From the NCBI RefSeq assembly GCF_029714185.1, contig NZ_CP121671.1, positions 2,046,001 through 2,110,000 on the forward strand: a stretch of DNA of 64,000 bases, in the 5' to 3' direction. Both the position numbers and the translations under genes were made by a program. The stretch comes from Halobacillus naozhouensis. GTDB taxonomy: Bacteria > Bacillota > Bacilli > Bacillales > Halobacillaceae. Each line of letters opens with the position of its first letter. The first letter of the stretch is position 1. This document shows positions 16,627 to 25,991 of the stretch, in pieces. Under the pieces are notes generated by a model. The model made no database searches. It was not told the origin of the DNA and worked only from the letters and a program-made list of their open reading frames with translations.

Positions 16627-18468
16627 GTGGGGCGAATTCAATTAATGCCTGACCACTTAGCTAACAAAATTGCGGCGGGTGAAGTAGTCGAACGGCCAGC
16701 TTCTGTCGTGAAAGAACTCGTTGAAAACAGTATTGATGCCGGCAGCACCTGGATAAATATTGAGCTAATTGAAGCAGGCTTACAATCTATTCGTATAAGC
16801 GATAATGGATATGGAATGGAACAGGGTGATGCTAAAAGGGCTTTTCATCGCCATGCGACAAGTAAGATCCTTGATGAAAACGACCTGTTCCACGTTCGCA
16901 CGCTGGGTTTTCGCGGGGAGGCTCTCGCCAGTATAGCTGCAGTCAGCCGTCTGACTTTACAAACGTCAACAGGTGCTGAAGCTGGGGCGAGGATGAAATT
17001 CGAAGGCGGTAAGATCATAGAAGAAGCGAAGAGTGATGCCAGACAAGGTACCGAGATTTTAGTAGAGGAACTTTTCTATAATACCCCTGCCCGATTAAAA
17101 TATATGAAAACGATCCATACTGAACTGGGTCATATTACAGATGTTCTGAACCGAATGGCTTTAGCTCACCCTGATATTAAATTTACATGCACTCATAATG
17201 AAAAAGAATTATTCAGAACTAATGGCCGGGGTGACCTTCTGCAAGTGATCGCACAAGTGTACGGCATGAAAGTGGCCAGGCAAATGGTTCCCATCGAAAC
17301 AGAAACGCTGGATTTTAAAATTACTGGCTACATTGCAAAACCAGAGGTATACCGGGCATCAAGGAACTATATATCTACTATCATCAATGATAGATTCATT
17401 CGTAATATAGCCCTTAATAAAGCGATTCAGCAAGGTTATCATACCTTGCTTCCAATCGGAAAAAGTCCGATTGTTATTCTGAAAATAGAAATGGATCCCA
17501 TTCTGGTTGACGTGAACGTTCATCCGGCGAAGTTAGAAGTTCGTTTTAGTAAAGAAAAAGAACTCTATGATATTGTCGAGTCAACGATCCGTGAGTCTTT
17601 TCGGAAAGAAACACTAATTCCTCAAGTTAAACAGAAAGACAATAAGAAATCGGTGAAACCATATAGTGATCAGACGAGTTTTAATTTTTCAGAGACAAGC
17701 CGATCAGAGGAAGGCCTAAGTTCAAGCCCTGCTGTGCCTTCAGTATCTACCCCTGAATCGAACCCCTTTAAGGAGGCGCAGCATTCGGTTGTAAGAGAAA
17801 TGCAGACGGAACAGGATGTTTTACGAGAACCGGAGAAAACTGAAACCACTCCATCTGTTGATATTGAAAGCAGTAAGAATCAGAACCGAGTACCTACGAT
17901 GTATCCCATTGGTCAGCTTCATGGAACGTATATCTTAGCTCAGAACGAAGAAGGCATGTATATTGTCGATCAGCATGCAGCACAGGAACGCATAAAGTAT
18001 GAATTCTTTCGTGATCGAATTGGAGAGGTTGCCCAGGAAGTACAAGAGCTGCTTGTGCCCATGACGTTTGAGTTTCAAAAACATGAAGCACTGCGAATCG
18101 AAGAATACAAAGAAGAGTTAGAGGGGGTGGGGTTGTTTTTTGAACCTTTCGGTGAAAGCAGTTATATTATCCGCTCGCATCCCCAATGGTTTCCAAAAGG
18201 TTTCGAGGAAGAAGTAATTCATGAAATGGTGGAACAATTGATGAGCGGAGAGCGTATTCATGTCGGCAAACTGCGAGAAGAAGCGGCGATTCTGATGTCG
18301 TGTAAACGTTCGATCAAAGCGAATCACTATTTGAATCAGACCGATATGTTTCAATTGCTGGAAGATTTACGAACCTCAACGGACCCATTCACGTGTCCTC
18401 ATGGGCGTCCTATTATTGTATTCTTCTCAGAGTATGAAATGGAGAAGATGTTTAAGCGAGTGATGTAA
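16627..18468 (+). CDS. mutL: DNA mismatch repair endonuclease MutL
   Basis: MutL couples MutS to strand incision. It has 613 residues. The N-terminal GHKL ATPase shows ELVENSIDAG, DNGYGM and TLGFRGEALASI. The variable linker runs about 335-420. The C-terminal endonuclease site DQHAAQERIKYE (448-459) and the zinc-site segments SCKRSIKA and CPHGRP are intact, so it is a nicking-type MutL. The start is GTG at 16627 with AAGGAGGG six bases upstream. Its last codons and terminator form the left attachment repeat of the island that follows; the reading frame is not disturbed. Confidence 0.97.
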   Translation: MGRIQLMPDHLANKIAAGEVVERPASVVKELVENSIDAGSTWINIELIEAGLQSIRISDNGYGMEQGDAKRAFHRHATSKILDENDLFHVRTLGFRGEALASIAAVSRLTLQTSTGAEAGARMKFEGGKIIEEAKSDARQGTEILVEELFYNTPARLKYMKTIHTELGHITDVLNRMALAHPDIKFTCTHNEKELFRTNGRGDLLQVIAQVYGMKVARQMVPIETETLDFKITGYIAKPEVYRASRNYISTIINDRFIRNIALNKAIQQGYHTLLPIGKSPIVILKIEMDPILVDVNVHPAKLEVRFSKEKELYDIVESTIRESFRKETLIPQVKQKDNKKSVKPYSDQTSFNFSETSRSEEGLSSSPAVPSVSTPESNPFKEAQHSVVREMQTEQDVLREPEKTETTPSVDIESSKNQNRVPTMYPIGQLHGTYILAQNEEGMYIVDQHAAQERIKYEFFRDRIGEVAQEVQELLVPMTFEFQKHEALRIEEYKEELEGVGLFFEPFGESSYIIRSHPQWFPKGFEEEVIHEMVEQLMSGERIHVGKLREEAAILMSCKRSIKANHYLNQTDMFQLLEDLRTSTDPFTCPHGRPIIVFFSEYEMEKMFKRVM

Positions 18469-18535
18469 GAAACTTTATGCGCTAACCCCTCATTTAATAG
18501 GAGTTAGCGCTTATTTCTTTTATAACTGACCACAA
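18453..18535 (+). repeat. Left 83-bp attachment repeat (attL), mutL 3' end plus terminator
   Basis: The last 16 bases of mutL, its stop and the hairpin GCGCTAAC...GTTAGCGC recur at 46350-46432 in the same orientation with 78 of 83 bases identical (differences at 18456, 18476, 18478, 18490 and 18526). The hairpin with a T-rich tail also acts as the mutL terminator. TGACCAC repeats follow at 18527 and 18538. Confidence 0.9.
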
Positions 18536-18546
18536 TTTGACCACAT

Positions 18547-18963
18547 TTATTGCAAATGGATGTTTTTGAACGCCTCATCAAATCTTATTGCTGAATCTTT
18601 TTGCATGTTAGGAGTAACATGACTATATAAGTTTAGTGTAGTCTGTACAACGGCGTGGCATAACCTTTCAGAAACAACTTTAGCGTGTTCTCCTAACTGA
18701 AGCATAATTGTTGCATGAGTATGGCGGAGATCATGGAATCTAATCCGTGGTACTTCTGACCGCTTTATATCATATAAAAAGAATTTATGAACCGTTTGTG
18801 GGTTAATAGGAGAGCTCCCATTATCAGAAATCACATAACAGGAAGGCGTAAGTTTCATTCCGGCACGGAAAAGTTGTGCCTTTTTCTCTTTTCGGTATTG
18901 ACTTAATGCTGTAATGACTGATTCAGACAGAGCGATGGTTCTCATACCTGAATCGGTTTTAGG
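18547..18963 (-). pseudogene. C-terminal fragment of a tyrosine recombinase (integrase)
   Basis: The minus-strand reading gives about 139 residues of a phage/ICE-type integrase, from PKTDSGMRTIALSES to the C-terminus. The HxxR box (FHDLRHTHAT) and the nucleophile region (LNLYSHVTP) are present, but the N-terminal arm-binding domain and the first catalytic Arg are missing. The usual LGHSS motif reads LCHAV. It is cut at about 18963, where the sequence changes abruptly into an aldolase fragment on the other strand. Its C-terminal end abuts the attachment repeat, the usual place for an island integrase. It is very unlikely to be active. Confidence 0.88.
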
Positions 18964-19425
18964 GTAGCTGAAGTCGGGGCGATTGGGGGAACCGAAGACG
19001 GTGTTTCCGTCGAACACTCCAACCATACAGATCCAGAGGAGGCTGCCTATTTCTATAAAGAAACAAACGTCTATGCATTAGCTGTTTCTTTCGGATCTGC
19101 CCGTGGACAGTATCGTTCTAAGGCAGCATTGGATTTCGATGTGTTACACAAGATTTATGAGGCAGTGGATGTACCGCTTGTATTACATGGTGGAACAGGT
19201 GTATCTTATGATGATATCGGTGTATTGATAGAAAACGGGATTTCCAAAATCAATATTGGTACAATACTGAATGTTACTTACATTGAAAAAGGGAAAGAAA
19301 CGTTTAGTGAATCATCGTTGGATAATTCCCTTAGAAACGTACTTATTCCTTGTAATGACAAAGTAAAAGAAATTATTAAAGAGAAAATCTATCACTTCAA
19401 TAATAATAGAGCGCTAGCAAACTAG
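18964..19425 (+). pseudogene. 3' fragment of a class II (FbaA/GatY-type) aldolase
   Basis: The reading frame opens without a start at VAEVGAIGGTEDGVSVEHS and runs to a TAG at 19423-19425. VDVPLVLHGGTGVS (a zinc-ligand His) and GISKINIGT are characteristic of class II fructose/tagatose-bisphosphate aldolases. The other zinc-ligand region reads SFGSARGQY where S-H-G is common. Only about 153 residues remain, roughly the C-terminal half. A TTG at 19129 could start a 98-residue remnant. It is joined head-on to the integrase fragment and followed by a terminator, so it is island debris. Confidence 0.82.
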
Positions 19426-19433
19426 TTTAGATT

Positions 19434-19478
19434 AAGAACCAGGAATACTCTGGTTAAGCAGGGCTTCCTGGTTCTTTT
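19434..19478 (+). terminator. Terminator after the aldolase remnant
   Basis: AAGAACCAGGAA (19434-19445) pairs exactly with TTCCTGGTTCTT (19465-19476) around a 19-base loop, with a further T. Confidence 0.8.
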
Positions 19479-19561
19479 ATTTATCTAAAATTCAACCATT
19501 CATTGTATTAATAATGCTACTCCCTTAGAAAGAAAGCCATGTTACAATTGTGCAGTATAAT

Positions 19562-19713
19562 TGACTGGATTACGACTGGATATTGTTCATAAATATTGAT
19601 ATCTTATTTAGCCTGAATTTAAGATAGTCCGGTTATATTGCCTATTTTATAGGCGCTTTTCACTCTCTTCTTTAAGTATTTACTCCACTCAGGGAATGGG
19701 CGGCATGATGTAA
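19562..19713 (+). repeat. groEL-type attachment scar, left copy
   Basis: It starts with a tandem GACTGGAT block (19562-19593; 30 of 32 identical to 45848-45879) and ends in GAATGGGCGGCATGATGTAA (19694-19713; identical to 45980-45999). The 20-mer encodes GMGGMM-stop, the end of GroEL. Spacing between blocks is 132 bases in both copies, while the roughly 100 bases between them differ. This one contains the hairpin GCCTAT/ATAGGC. The rest of 19479-19898 shows no gene. Confidence 0.8.
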
Positions 19714-19757
19714 GGTATTCCTTACACTTTCTCCTTGCTTAATAAAACTACCCATGA

Positions 19758-19794
19758 AAAGAACCTACTTCCCTTACGGGGGAGTAGGTTCTTT
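19758..19794. terminator. Bidirectional hairpin downstream of the minus-strand operon
   Basis: AAAGAACCTACT (19758-19769) pairs exactly with AGTAGGTTCTTT (19783-19794). T-rich flanks on both strands allow termination of the 24120-19899 minus-strand operon. Confidence 0.75.
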
Positions 19795-19898
19795 CGTTTC
19801 TCAAACTAATTATTATTTTGCACTTTAGTGTAGTAGATTGGCGGAGGGAGGCACTACCACCATTATTAAACTTGATGAAGGGCCAGTGGGAGGTCCCA

Positions 19899-20876
19899 CT
19901 ATTGTGCTTGTCTGGAGATGGGCTTGGATTCTTTTATGTTTTTTCCTTCTGTGACTCGCTTTTTGGACCAGAATGTTGCTAGAATTGGTCCGGAAATATT
20001 ATGCCAGACCGCTGCGATGACATTAGGCAAGGCAGCTAATGGCCCGAAGTGTGCGGTTGCTAGAGCTACGCCAAGGCCGGAATTCTGCATACCAACTTCG
20101 ATGGATATAGCTCTTCGTTTACTTTCATCCAATCTCATCAATACAGCTGCTACATACCCAAGGAAAAGGCCAAGCAAGTTATGAATCATGACCGCTGAAA
20201 AAATCAGCAACCCTGAAGTGGTGATACTTTCTACGTTCGCTGCTACGACTGCGGAAACGATGACGATGATCGCGATGACGGAAATCAGCGGAACGACGGT
20301 GGCGCTTTTTTCTACGGTTGCTGGAAAGATTCTTCTGAGTAAAACCCCTAGGGTGATCGGAACAATAATGACTTGTACAATGGATAAGAACATCGCTACT
20401 GGGTCTACGGGCAGCCATTGTCCAGCTAGGGCTAACAGGATCAACGGTGTCAGAATAGGCGCAAGTATGGTAGATAAGGAAGTCATTGCAACAGAAAGTG
20501 CAAGGTTTCCTTTCGCTAGGTAGACCATGACATTTGACGCTGTACCGCCTGGGACAGAACCTAAGAGCACCAGTCCTGCTGCCAGTTCAGCCGGTAAATT
20601 CATAAGATAGGCAAGCATAAAAGCTACTAACGGCATTAAAACGTATTGGGCAGCTACTCCAATGATAACGGGCATAGGTTTACTTAATACTAGCTTGAAA
20701 TCTACGGGTTTAAGCGTGAGCCCCATCCCGAACATGACAACTCCCAATAGGATCGTGATATAAGCACCCAAACCTACGAAAGGATCTGGGATGAAAAATG
20801 CGATAAGGGCAACCCCAACCACCAAAACTGCAAAGTATTTTCCGGCTAGATTACTGATCGTCTCTAGTAATTTCAT
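19899..20876 (-). CDS. Bile acid:sodium symporter (BASS) family transporter
   Basis: This is a polytopic membrane protein of 325 residues with about nine to ten helices. The motif SVPGGTASNVMVYLAKGN and the later EVGMQNSGLGVALA are hallmarks of BASS transporters (YocS/PanS subgroup), which carry organic anions with sodium. The substrate cannot be read from sequence; given the neighbours, a carboxylate is likely. The ATG overlaps the stop of the upstream glcD remnant by four bases, and GGAAGGAAG precedes it. It is the last gene of a minus-strand operon. The C-terminal tail is charged and cytoplasmic. Confidence 0.88.
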   Translation of the reverse strand: MKLLETISNLAGKYFAVLVVGVALIAFFIPDPFVGLGAYITILLGVVMFGMGLTLKPVDFKLVLSKPMPVIIGVAAQYVLMPLVAFMLAYLMNLPAELAAGLVLLGSVPGGTASNVMVYLAKGNLALSVAMTSLSTILAPILTPLILLALAGQWLPVDPVAMFLSIVQVIIVPITLGVLLRRIFPATVEKSATVVPLISVIAIIVIVSAVVAANVESITTSGLLIFSAVMIHNLLGLFLGYVAAVLMRLDESKRRAISIEVGMQNSGLGVALATAHFGPLAALPNVIAAVWHNISGPILATFWSKKRVTEGKNIKESKPISRQAQ

Positions 20877-21976
20877 TTGCTTCTTCCTTCCGTATCAATA
20901 AGTTTATGAGGATTCATGATTCCTTTCGGGTCCAGTGCCGATTTGATATTTCCCATGACATTCAGTGCACTTCCATGTTCACGCTTCAAATACTTCATTT
21001 TTCCCCGTCCGACGCCATGCTCTCCGGTGCATGTTCCGCCGCATGCCAAGGCGTATTCCACGATGGCTTCATTGAATTTTTCCGCCATCCTTACTTCTTC
21101 TGGATTATCTGTATCGCTCATTAACAAGGCATGGTAGTTGCCGTCACCGACGTGGCCCAGGATGCCTGCTTCAAAGTCCAATTCCTCGATTTTTTCTCTT
21201 CCATGTTTAATGGCACCTGCCAATTCCGAGATCGGTACACAAACATCGCTGAAGCTGTTCACTTGCCTGATGGAAGCTTCATCGACGAGTTCGACACGTG
21301 CGACCGGGACACCCGTCTGCAAAATCGAAACTACTGCCTCCACAGCATCATCGACAGTCGGAAACGACGCTCTTGCCGCCATGATATTTTCCGGGATTCC
21401 GTATACTCTCAAAGTCAGTTCGGTAATACAGCCGAGCGTTCCTTCCGAACCGACATAAAAGCTCGTCAGGTTATATCCGGAAGATGATTTCTGCGCCATG
21501 TTTCCTGTGTGGATAATTTCACCGTCAGGCAGTACTACTTCTAAATCATTTACCTGATCCTTCATAATCCCATATTTGACAGAGGTCGTCCCGCTGGCAT
21601 TGGTAGCTGCCATCCCCCCGAGTGTTGCATCTGCCCCTGGGTCTACCGTGAAAAACAGGCCGTATTTCTTCAGTTCTTTATTCAATTGCGACCGCGTGAC
21701 ACCAGGCTGGACCTTGACCAGAAAGTCCTTTTCCCGGATTTCAACGACTTTGTTTATTAATGTAAAGTCGATGGTAATTCCCTTATCATAAGGAATGACA
21801 TGCCCCTCCAGACTAGATCCCAGTCCGAAAGGGACGATCGACGTATCATTCCTATCCGCTACTTTTTTACTTGCTCCTTTGTCAATGACAGTACCTTGAT
21901 CCCCCTTTTTATTTGAGGGCCCTAAGTCTATTGCAAATCTCGGTAGAAACTTCATCAGTAGTACACTTCCCGCCAA
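20873..21976 (-). pseudogene. Degraded GlcD-type FAD-linked oxidase (glycolate/D-lactate dehydrogenase)
   Basis: The homologous part includes GADATLGGMAATNASGTTS (FAD binding), YVGSEGTLG and the C-terminal GGTCTGEHGVGRGK. Two pieces are missing compared with the usual 460 or so residues. About 60 residues of the N-terminal PCMH domain are lost, because the frame begins near 21895 just after the dehydrogenase gene. About 100 residues are lost in frame between QVNSF and SDVCVPIS (near 21252). The first 25 or so residues of the open frame overlap the dehydrogenase in another frame and are not homologous. A stable chimera could still be made, but oxidase activity is unlikely. Confidence 0.75.
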
Positions 21977-22970
21977 TGTCAGCTGTCTTTATATCGTCAG
22001 CTATCACTTCTTGAATGACATCTAATAGCTTTTCACCAAGTTCTTCTTCGTTAAAATGATCTAGCATCATTTTGGCGGTCCATATTTGCCCGACTGGATT
22101 AGCAATCCCCTTTCCATAAATATCAGGTGCAGAACCATGGACGGGTTCAAACATGGAAGGGTATTGACCATTTAAATTGATATTTGCAGCGGGTGCGATG
22201 CCAATACTCCCCATAACAGCACCGCCTATATCCGTTAAAATATCACCAAATAGGTTACTTGCCACAATGACGTCAAACTTTTCTGGTTGACTTACAAAAA
22301 AGGCGGCAAGAGCATCAATATGGGAAGAATTTGTTTCAACTTTCGGATAATCATTCTTTACAACATCGAATACAGAATCCCAAAACGGCATGGTATGAAA
22401 GATTCCGTTAGATTTTGTAGCACTTGTCAGATGTTTATTCCTTCTTTCAGCTAAATCAAAGGCATACCGCATCGCTGATTCGCAGCCTTTTCTAGTAAAT
22501 ACTGCATTTTGTATCGCCATTTCATTTTCATTTCTGTGGATCCGTCCACCAATTTCACTATACTCCCCCTCACTATTCTCTCTTACGACAATGAGGTCGA
22601 AATCATTAGGGTTTGTAAGAGGCGAGCGAAGACCTTTAAAGTATTGAGCTGGTCTTATATTGATGGATTGTTCAAAATTCCTCCTAATTTTTAACAACAG
22701 CCCCCATAGTGATACATGATCAGGGACGATGGAAGGATTGCCGACCGCTCCTAGAAAGATGGCTTCGAAGTTTTGCAGTGTTTCAATACCATCTTCAGGC
22801 ATCATTTCACCATGCTCTAAATAATAATCACAACTCCAAGGAAACTCAGTAAATTCAAATGATAATCCTCCATGCACTTCAGCAATGGTATGTAGAACTT
22901 CCAATGCAGGAGGAACAACTTCTTTACCGATTCCATCTCCAGGGATAACAGCAATTTCATGTTTTTTCAT
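21909..22970 (-). CDS. D-malate / tartrate dehydrogenase (decarboxylating), YcsA/DmlA type
   Basis: This metal-dependent beta-decarboxylating dehydrogenase of the isopropylmalate/isocitrate family has 353 residues. It starts IAVIPGDGIGKEVVPPALEVL and keeps the substrate Arg region LLLKIRRNFEQSINIRPAQ, VRENSEGEYSEIGGR, the metal Asp region NLFGDILTDIGGAVMGSIGIAP and EPVHGSAPDIYGKGIANPVG. The pattern fits tartrate/D-malate dehydrogenases rather than LeuB. Products would be pyruvate from D-malate, or oxaloglycolate-derived products from tartrate. AAAGGAGAT precedes the ATG. It lies downstream of dctP on the same strand, beyond a hairpin terminator. Confidence 0.9.
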   Translation of the reverse strand: MKKHEIAVIPGDGIGKEVVPPALEVLHTIAEVHGGLSFEFTEFPWSCDYYLEHGEMMPEDGIETLQNFEAIFLGAVGNPSIVPDHVSLWGLLLKIRRNFEQSINIRPAQYFKGLRSPLTNPNDFDLIVVRENSEGEYSEIGGRIHRNENEMAIQNAVFTRKGCESAMRYAFDLAERRNKHLTSATKSNGIFHTMPFWDSVFDVVKNDYPKVETNSSHIDALAAFFVSQPEKFDVIVASNLFGDILTDIGGAVMGSIGIAPAANINLNGQYPSMFEPVHGSAPDIYGKGIANPVGQIWTAKMMLDHFNEEELGEKLLDVIQEVIADDIKTADIGGKCTTDEVSTEICNRLRALK

Positions 22971-23003
22971 GAGATAATCTCCTTTAAATAAAATTTAACG
23001 AAA

Positions 23004-23032
23004 TGAAAAACGCTGAGATTCAGCGTTTTTCA
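23004..23032. terminator. Hairpin between dctP and the dehydrogenase gene
   Basis: TGAAAAACGCTGA (23004-23016) is the exact complement of TCAGCGTTTTTCA (23020-23032). With T-rich arms it works on either strand; it probably lowers read-through from dctP and keeps the binding protein in excess. Confidence 0.85.
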
Positions 23033-23052
23033 CTTCCTTAGCCTTTTCTAGA

Positions 23053-24120
23053 CTATTTAGCAGAAGCTGCCTTTGCAGCCTTTATAACGTCAGCTCCAAC
23101 TTCATCTTTAAATTCTTCATAGACGGGTTGTAATGCTTTTTGGAATACTTTTCTTTCCTCTGGAGTTAATTCATGAATTTCCATTTTTCCACGTTTTTTT
23201 ATGGTTTCAAATGCTTCTTGATTAAGTTTCTCGGCTAGTTCGCGGGCTTTCTTTGTTCCGTGATCTATACCTGCTTGTACTACTTTTTTGGTTTCTTCAT
23301 TTAGACTATTCCAGAATTTTTGGTTTGTAAGTAAGGCATAATCAACCCTGGCAGCGCCCCAGTTTGTTGTAATGTATTTTTGAACATCCCCCAGTTTCTT
23401 AGTAGCAATGTTACTAAATGTGTTTACTTGACCGTCAACTGTTCCCTGCTCAAGTGCTGTGTATAACTGTCCAAATGGTAATTGCAGCGGACCTGCGTTT
23501 AGGTTTTTAAAAATGGATGCAAGAACCTGGCCGCCCTGTACACGAAGCTTTAATCCCTCTAAATCATCAGGAGAATTTATAGGACGTTTCGTATTTGTAA
23601 TTTGTTTTGGTCCATTTGGCCACATTCTTAAGCCAATAATTCCTTCACTCTTAAGACTTTTTAGTATTTCTTGACCTTTCTCACCATCCCAAAATTTATA
23701 GGCTGCCTCGTTGGTGCTAAATACAAATGGTAAGGATGGAACGTTAAATGCCGGGTTCATACCAACCATTTTGGACATGTCCGGCATAATAAATTGGACA
23801 TTATTGGCTTGAAGGTTTTTCACTTCAGTTTTATCATCAAACAACTGACCATTTGGATAAACCTGTACTTTGATTTTACCGTTGGAGTTTTCTTCAATAT
23901 GTTTAGCCATGGCTTCTGCTGCCTTGTTCTTAGGTGTGTTTTCTGCAACTACGTGGGAGATTTTAATGGTCATTTCTTGTATTCCGCTGCTACTGCTGCT
24001 TTCACTGTTACTTTCCCCATTACTAGAAGAAGATGATTCACTGGATCCTCCACAAGCCGCAAGAGTAAGAACAAGGATTAATCCTAAAAGAGTTAATGTT
24101 GCTTTTTTGACAAAATACAT
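23053..24120 (-). CDS. dctP: TRAP transporter substrate-binding lipoprotein DctP
   Basis: This is a 355-residue DctP-family solute receptor for C4-type dicarboxylates. A lipoprotein signal ends in LTLAAC with Cys23, followed by a Ser/Gly linker. The receptor body shows KISHVVAENTPKNKAAEAMAKH, the anion-binding Arg segment LKLRVQGGQVLASIFKNLNAGPLQLPFGQLYTALEQGTVDGQ, and NQKFWNSLNEETKKVV. AAGGGGGAAG precedes the ATG. It is transcribed away from the two-component genes and from dctQM, unlike the common dctPQM operon. A CcpA-like cre site lies in its 5' region. Confidence 0.95.
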   Translation of the reverse strand: MYFVKKATLTLLGLILVLTLAACGGSSESSSSSNGESNSESSSSSGIQEMTIKISHVVAENTPKNKAAEAMAKHIEENSNGKIKVQVYPNGQLFDDKTEVKNLQANNVQFIMPDMSKMVGMNPAFNVPSLPFVFSTNEAAYKFWDGEKGQEILKSLKSEGIIGLRMWPNGPKQITNTKRPINSPDDLEGLKLRVQGGQVLASIFKNLNAGPLQLPFGQLYTALEQGTVDGQVNTFSNIATKKLGDVQKYITTNWGAARVDYALLTNQKFWNSLNEETKKVVQAGIDHGTKKARELAEKLNQEAFETIKKRGKMEIHELTPEERKVFQKALQPVYEEFKDEVGADVIKAAKAASAK

Positions 24121-24156
24121 GTCGTTACTTCCCCCTTGAAAAATTTGTCATTTACA

Positions 24157-24170
24157 TTGAAGCGCTTACA
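24157..24170. promoter_or_regulatory. Probable cre (CcpA) site upstream of dctP
   Basis: TTGAAGCGCTTACA matches the cre consensus TGWAANCGNTNWCA at 12 of 14 positions with the palindromic core AAGCGCTT. It is 37 bases upstream of the dctP start, where CcpA would block expression. Confidence 0.55.
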
Positions 24171-24335
24171 AAAAAGGCGTCATTGCCCTCATTTATTTAG
24201 GCTGCCTACAACCTGATACTCTTATCACCTCCCAACTCTATGCTTAATATGTTATAATTTTCTGAAAAGATTTAATAGTTTCTGTAGGTAAAGAAATGAT
24301 TATGTAACTAAAATAAGCAAAAACAACGCTTATTT

Positions 24336-24349
24336 GGAAAACGCTTACA
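24336..24349. promoter_or_regulatory. Probable cre (CcpA) site upstream of the sensor kinase gene
   Basis: GGAAAACGCTTACA matches the cre consensus at 13 of 14 positions. It lies just upstream of the GntR-type palindrome and the kinase ribosome site. Confidence 0.6.
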
Positions 24350-24356
24350 TAACATT

Positions 24357-24373
24357 TTGGATACAATATCCAA
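24357..24373. promoter_or_regulatory. GntR-type operator 1
   Basis: TTGGATACAATATCCAA has two perfect 7-base arms. Near-identical palindromes are at 35267-35283 and 38630-38646, all within the island and all directly upstream of transcription units. The FadR-subfamily regulator at 37945 is the likely binder. Confidence 0.65.
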
Positions 24374-24386
24374 AGGAGGATACAGG

Positions 24387-25991
24387 TTGAAATTTGCTGG
24401 AAGATATTTCAGTTTACATGCAGCAATTGTTTGGTTTGTCTGTATTGTCATGATCTTAGCTTTTACGGTGACAGGATTCTTAATTAGTAAAGAAGTTGCG
24501 GAGCGGACAAGGAAGGATGTAGCTGAGAAAACGTTAAATGTAGCCCGTATGGTTGGGCACTCGCCTATTGTCATAAATGGACTTCAATATAAGAGTCAAG
24601 AGGATGAACTCCAAAAATTTGCGGAAAGAATCCGTAAGTTAACAGATGTCCGCTTTGTCGTAGTTATGAATATGGAGGGGATCCGAAAGACTCATCCGGA
24701 CCCTTGGAAGGTGGGGAAACATTTTGTCGGGGGAGATGAAGAGAGGGCTTTAGAAGGGGAGGAGTATACATCAATTGCTGAAGGAACCTTGGGCGCATCA
24801 CTGAGGGCTTTTGAACCTATTTACAATCATAATAATGTACAAGTTGGTGCGGTGTCTGTAGGGGTTCTTTTAAATAAAGTAAATAGGGCAGTTAATAGAA
24901 GTAAACAAATTATTTATGTAGGGGTTGGTCTTGGTGTAGTGGTTGGAATTATCGGAGCACTTTTTTTAGCCAATAGGGTGAAAAAAGTTTTGTTTGGTCT
25001 AGAACCTTATGAGATTGCAGGGATTATGCAGGAACGCAATGCCATGATTGAGTCTGTTAGAGAAGGAATTTTGGCTATTAATCAAAATCGAGAAATTATA
25101 ATAGCCAATGCTGAAGCTACCCGAATGTTTGAGAAAGCTGGGATTCAAGGTAACCCTGTGGGGATGACAATTGAAGAATATATGCCTTTCTCGCGCCTAG
25201 TAAATGTACTAGAAAATGGAAAAGGGGAATTTGATCAGGAGAGAAATATTGAGGAGGTGACGTTTGTTGTGAACCGTGTTCCCGTTAAAGTAGATGGTCA
25301 AATTGTTGGAGCGATTGCAACTTTTAGGGATCGGACAGAGCTGAAACATTTAGCTGAGCAATTAACGGGTGTAAAGTTATATGCTGAGGCATTACGGGTG
25401 AGAAGCCATGAATTTATGAACAAGCTGCATGTCATTTTAGGGATGGTGTATATTGGTGAATATGAAAAGCTTACCTCGTATATTCATCAAATTACTGAGA
25501 ATCAGAAAATGGAATTTGACTCCATTTCACGTTTCGTAAAGGACCCTGTGCTTGCCGGTTTCTTATTAAGCAAGATGAGCTATGCGCGTGAGCAGGGCGT
25601 GAATCTTACTGTTCAAGGTGAAACAGTTCTGCCTAAACCAAATAATCCTGAAATCATGGACGGGGTTATTACGGTTGTTGGTAATTTAATTGATAATTCT
25701 ATTGAAGCGGTACAGGATTTTAATAATAAAAATATTGATGTGGTTATTGATTATGACGGTGAGTTTCTGTTGTTTGATGTTGTTGATAACAAAGGGGGGA
25801 TTCCAGTTGAAATCCGTAAAAAGATTTTTAAAAAGGGATTCTCTACTAAAGGGAACAATCGTGGATACGGATTGTTTCTTGTAAGAAAGACTGTACAAAG
25901 CATGGATGGAGATGTTGAATTGTTTACTAATGATGAGTACACGATGTTTTCCGTGGAACTTCCATATGATTGTAAGGAGGAATCAGCGTGA
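24387..25991 (+). CDS. Sensor histidine kinase of the CitA/DcuS/MalK (dicarboxylate) family
   Basis: This is a membrane kinase of 534 residues. TM1 is near residues 10-32 and is followed by a Cache-type periplasmic sensor of about 140 residues. TM2 (IIYVGVGLGVVVGIIGALFLA) comes next, then a PAS domain (ERNAMIESVREGILAINQN), the SPOB-type helix with phospho-acceptor H341 (RVRSHEFMNKLHVILGM), and a HATPase with N-box DNSIEAV and GYGLFLVRKTV. The start is TTG at 24387 because AAAGGAGG lies six bases upstream. The stop overlaps the regulator start (GTGA). It probably senses an external dicarboxylate and controls the TRAP genes. Confidence 0.92.
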   Translation: MKFAGRYFSLHAAIVWFVCIVMILAFTVTGFLISKEVAERTRKDVAEKTLNVARMVGHSPIVINGLQYKSQEDELQKFAERIRKLTDVRFVVVMNMEGIRKTHPDPWKVGKHFVGGDEERALEGEEYTSIAEGTLGASLRAFEPIYNHNNVQVGAVSVGVLLNKVNRAVNRSKQIIYVGVGLGVVVGIIGALFLANRVKKVLFGLEPYEIAGIMQERNAMIESVREGILAINQNREIIIANAEATRMFEKAGIQGNPVGMTIEEYMPFSRLVNVLENGKGEFDQERNIEEVTFVVNRVPVKVDGQIVGAIATFRDRTELKHLAEQLTGVKLYAEALRVRSHEFMNKLHVILGMVYIGEYEKLTSYIHQITENQKMEFDSISRFVKDPVLAGFLLSKMSYAREQGVNLTVQGETVLPKPNNPEIMDGVITVVGNLIDNSIEAVQDFNNKNIDVVIDYDGEFLLFDVVDNKGGIPVEIRKKIFKKGFSTKGNNRGYGLFLVRKTVQSMDGDVELFTNDEYTMFSVELPYDCKEESA

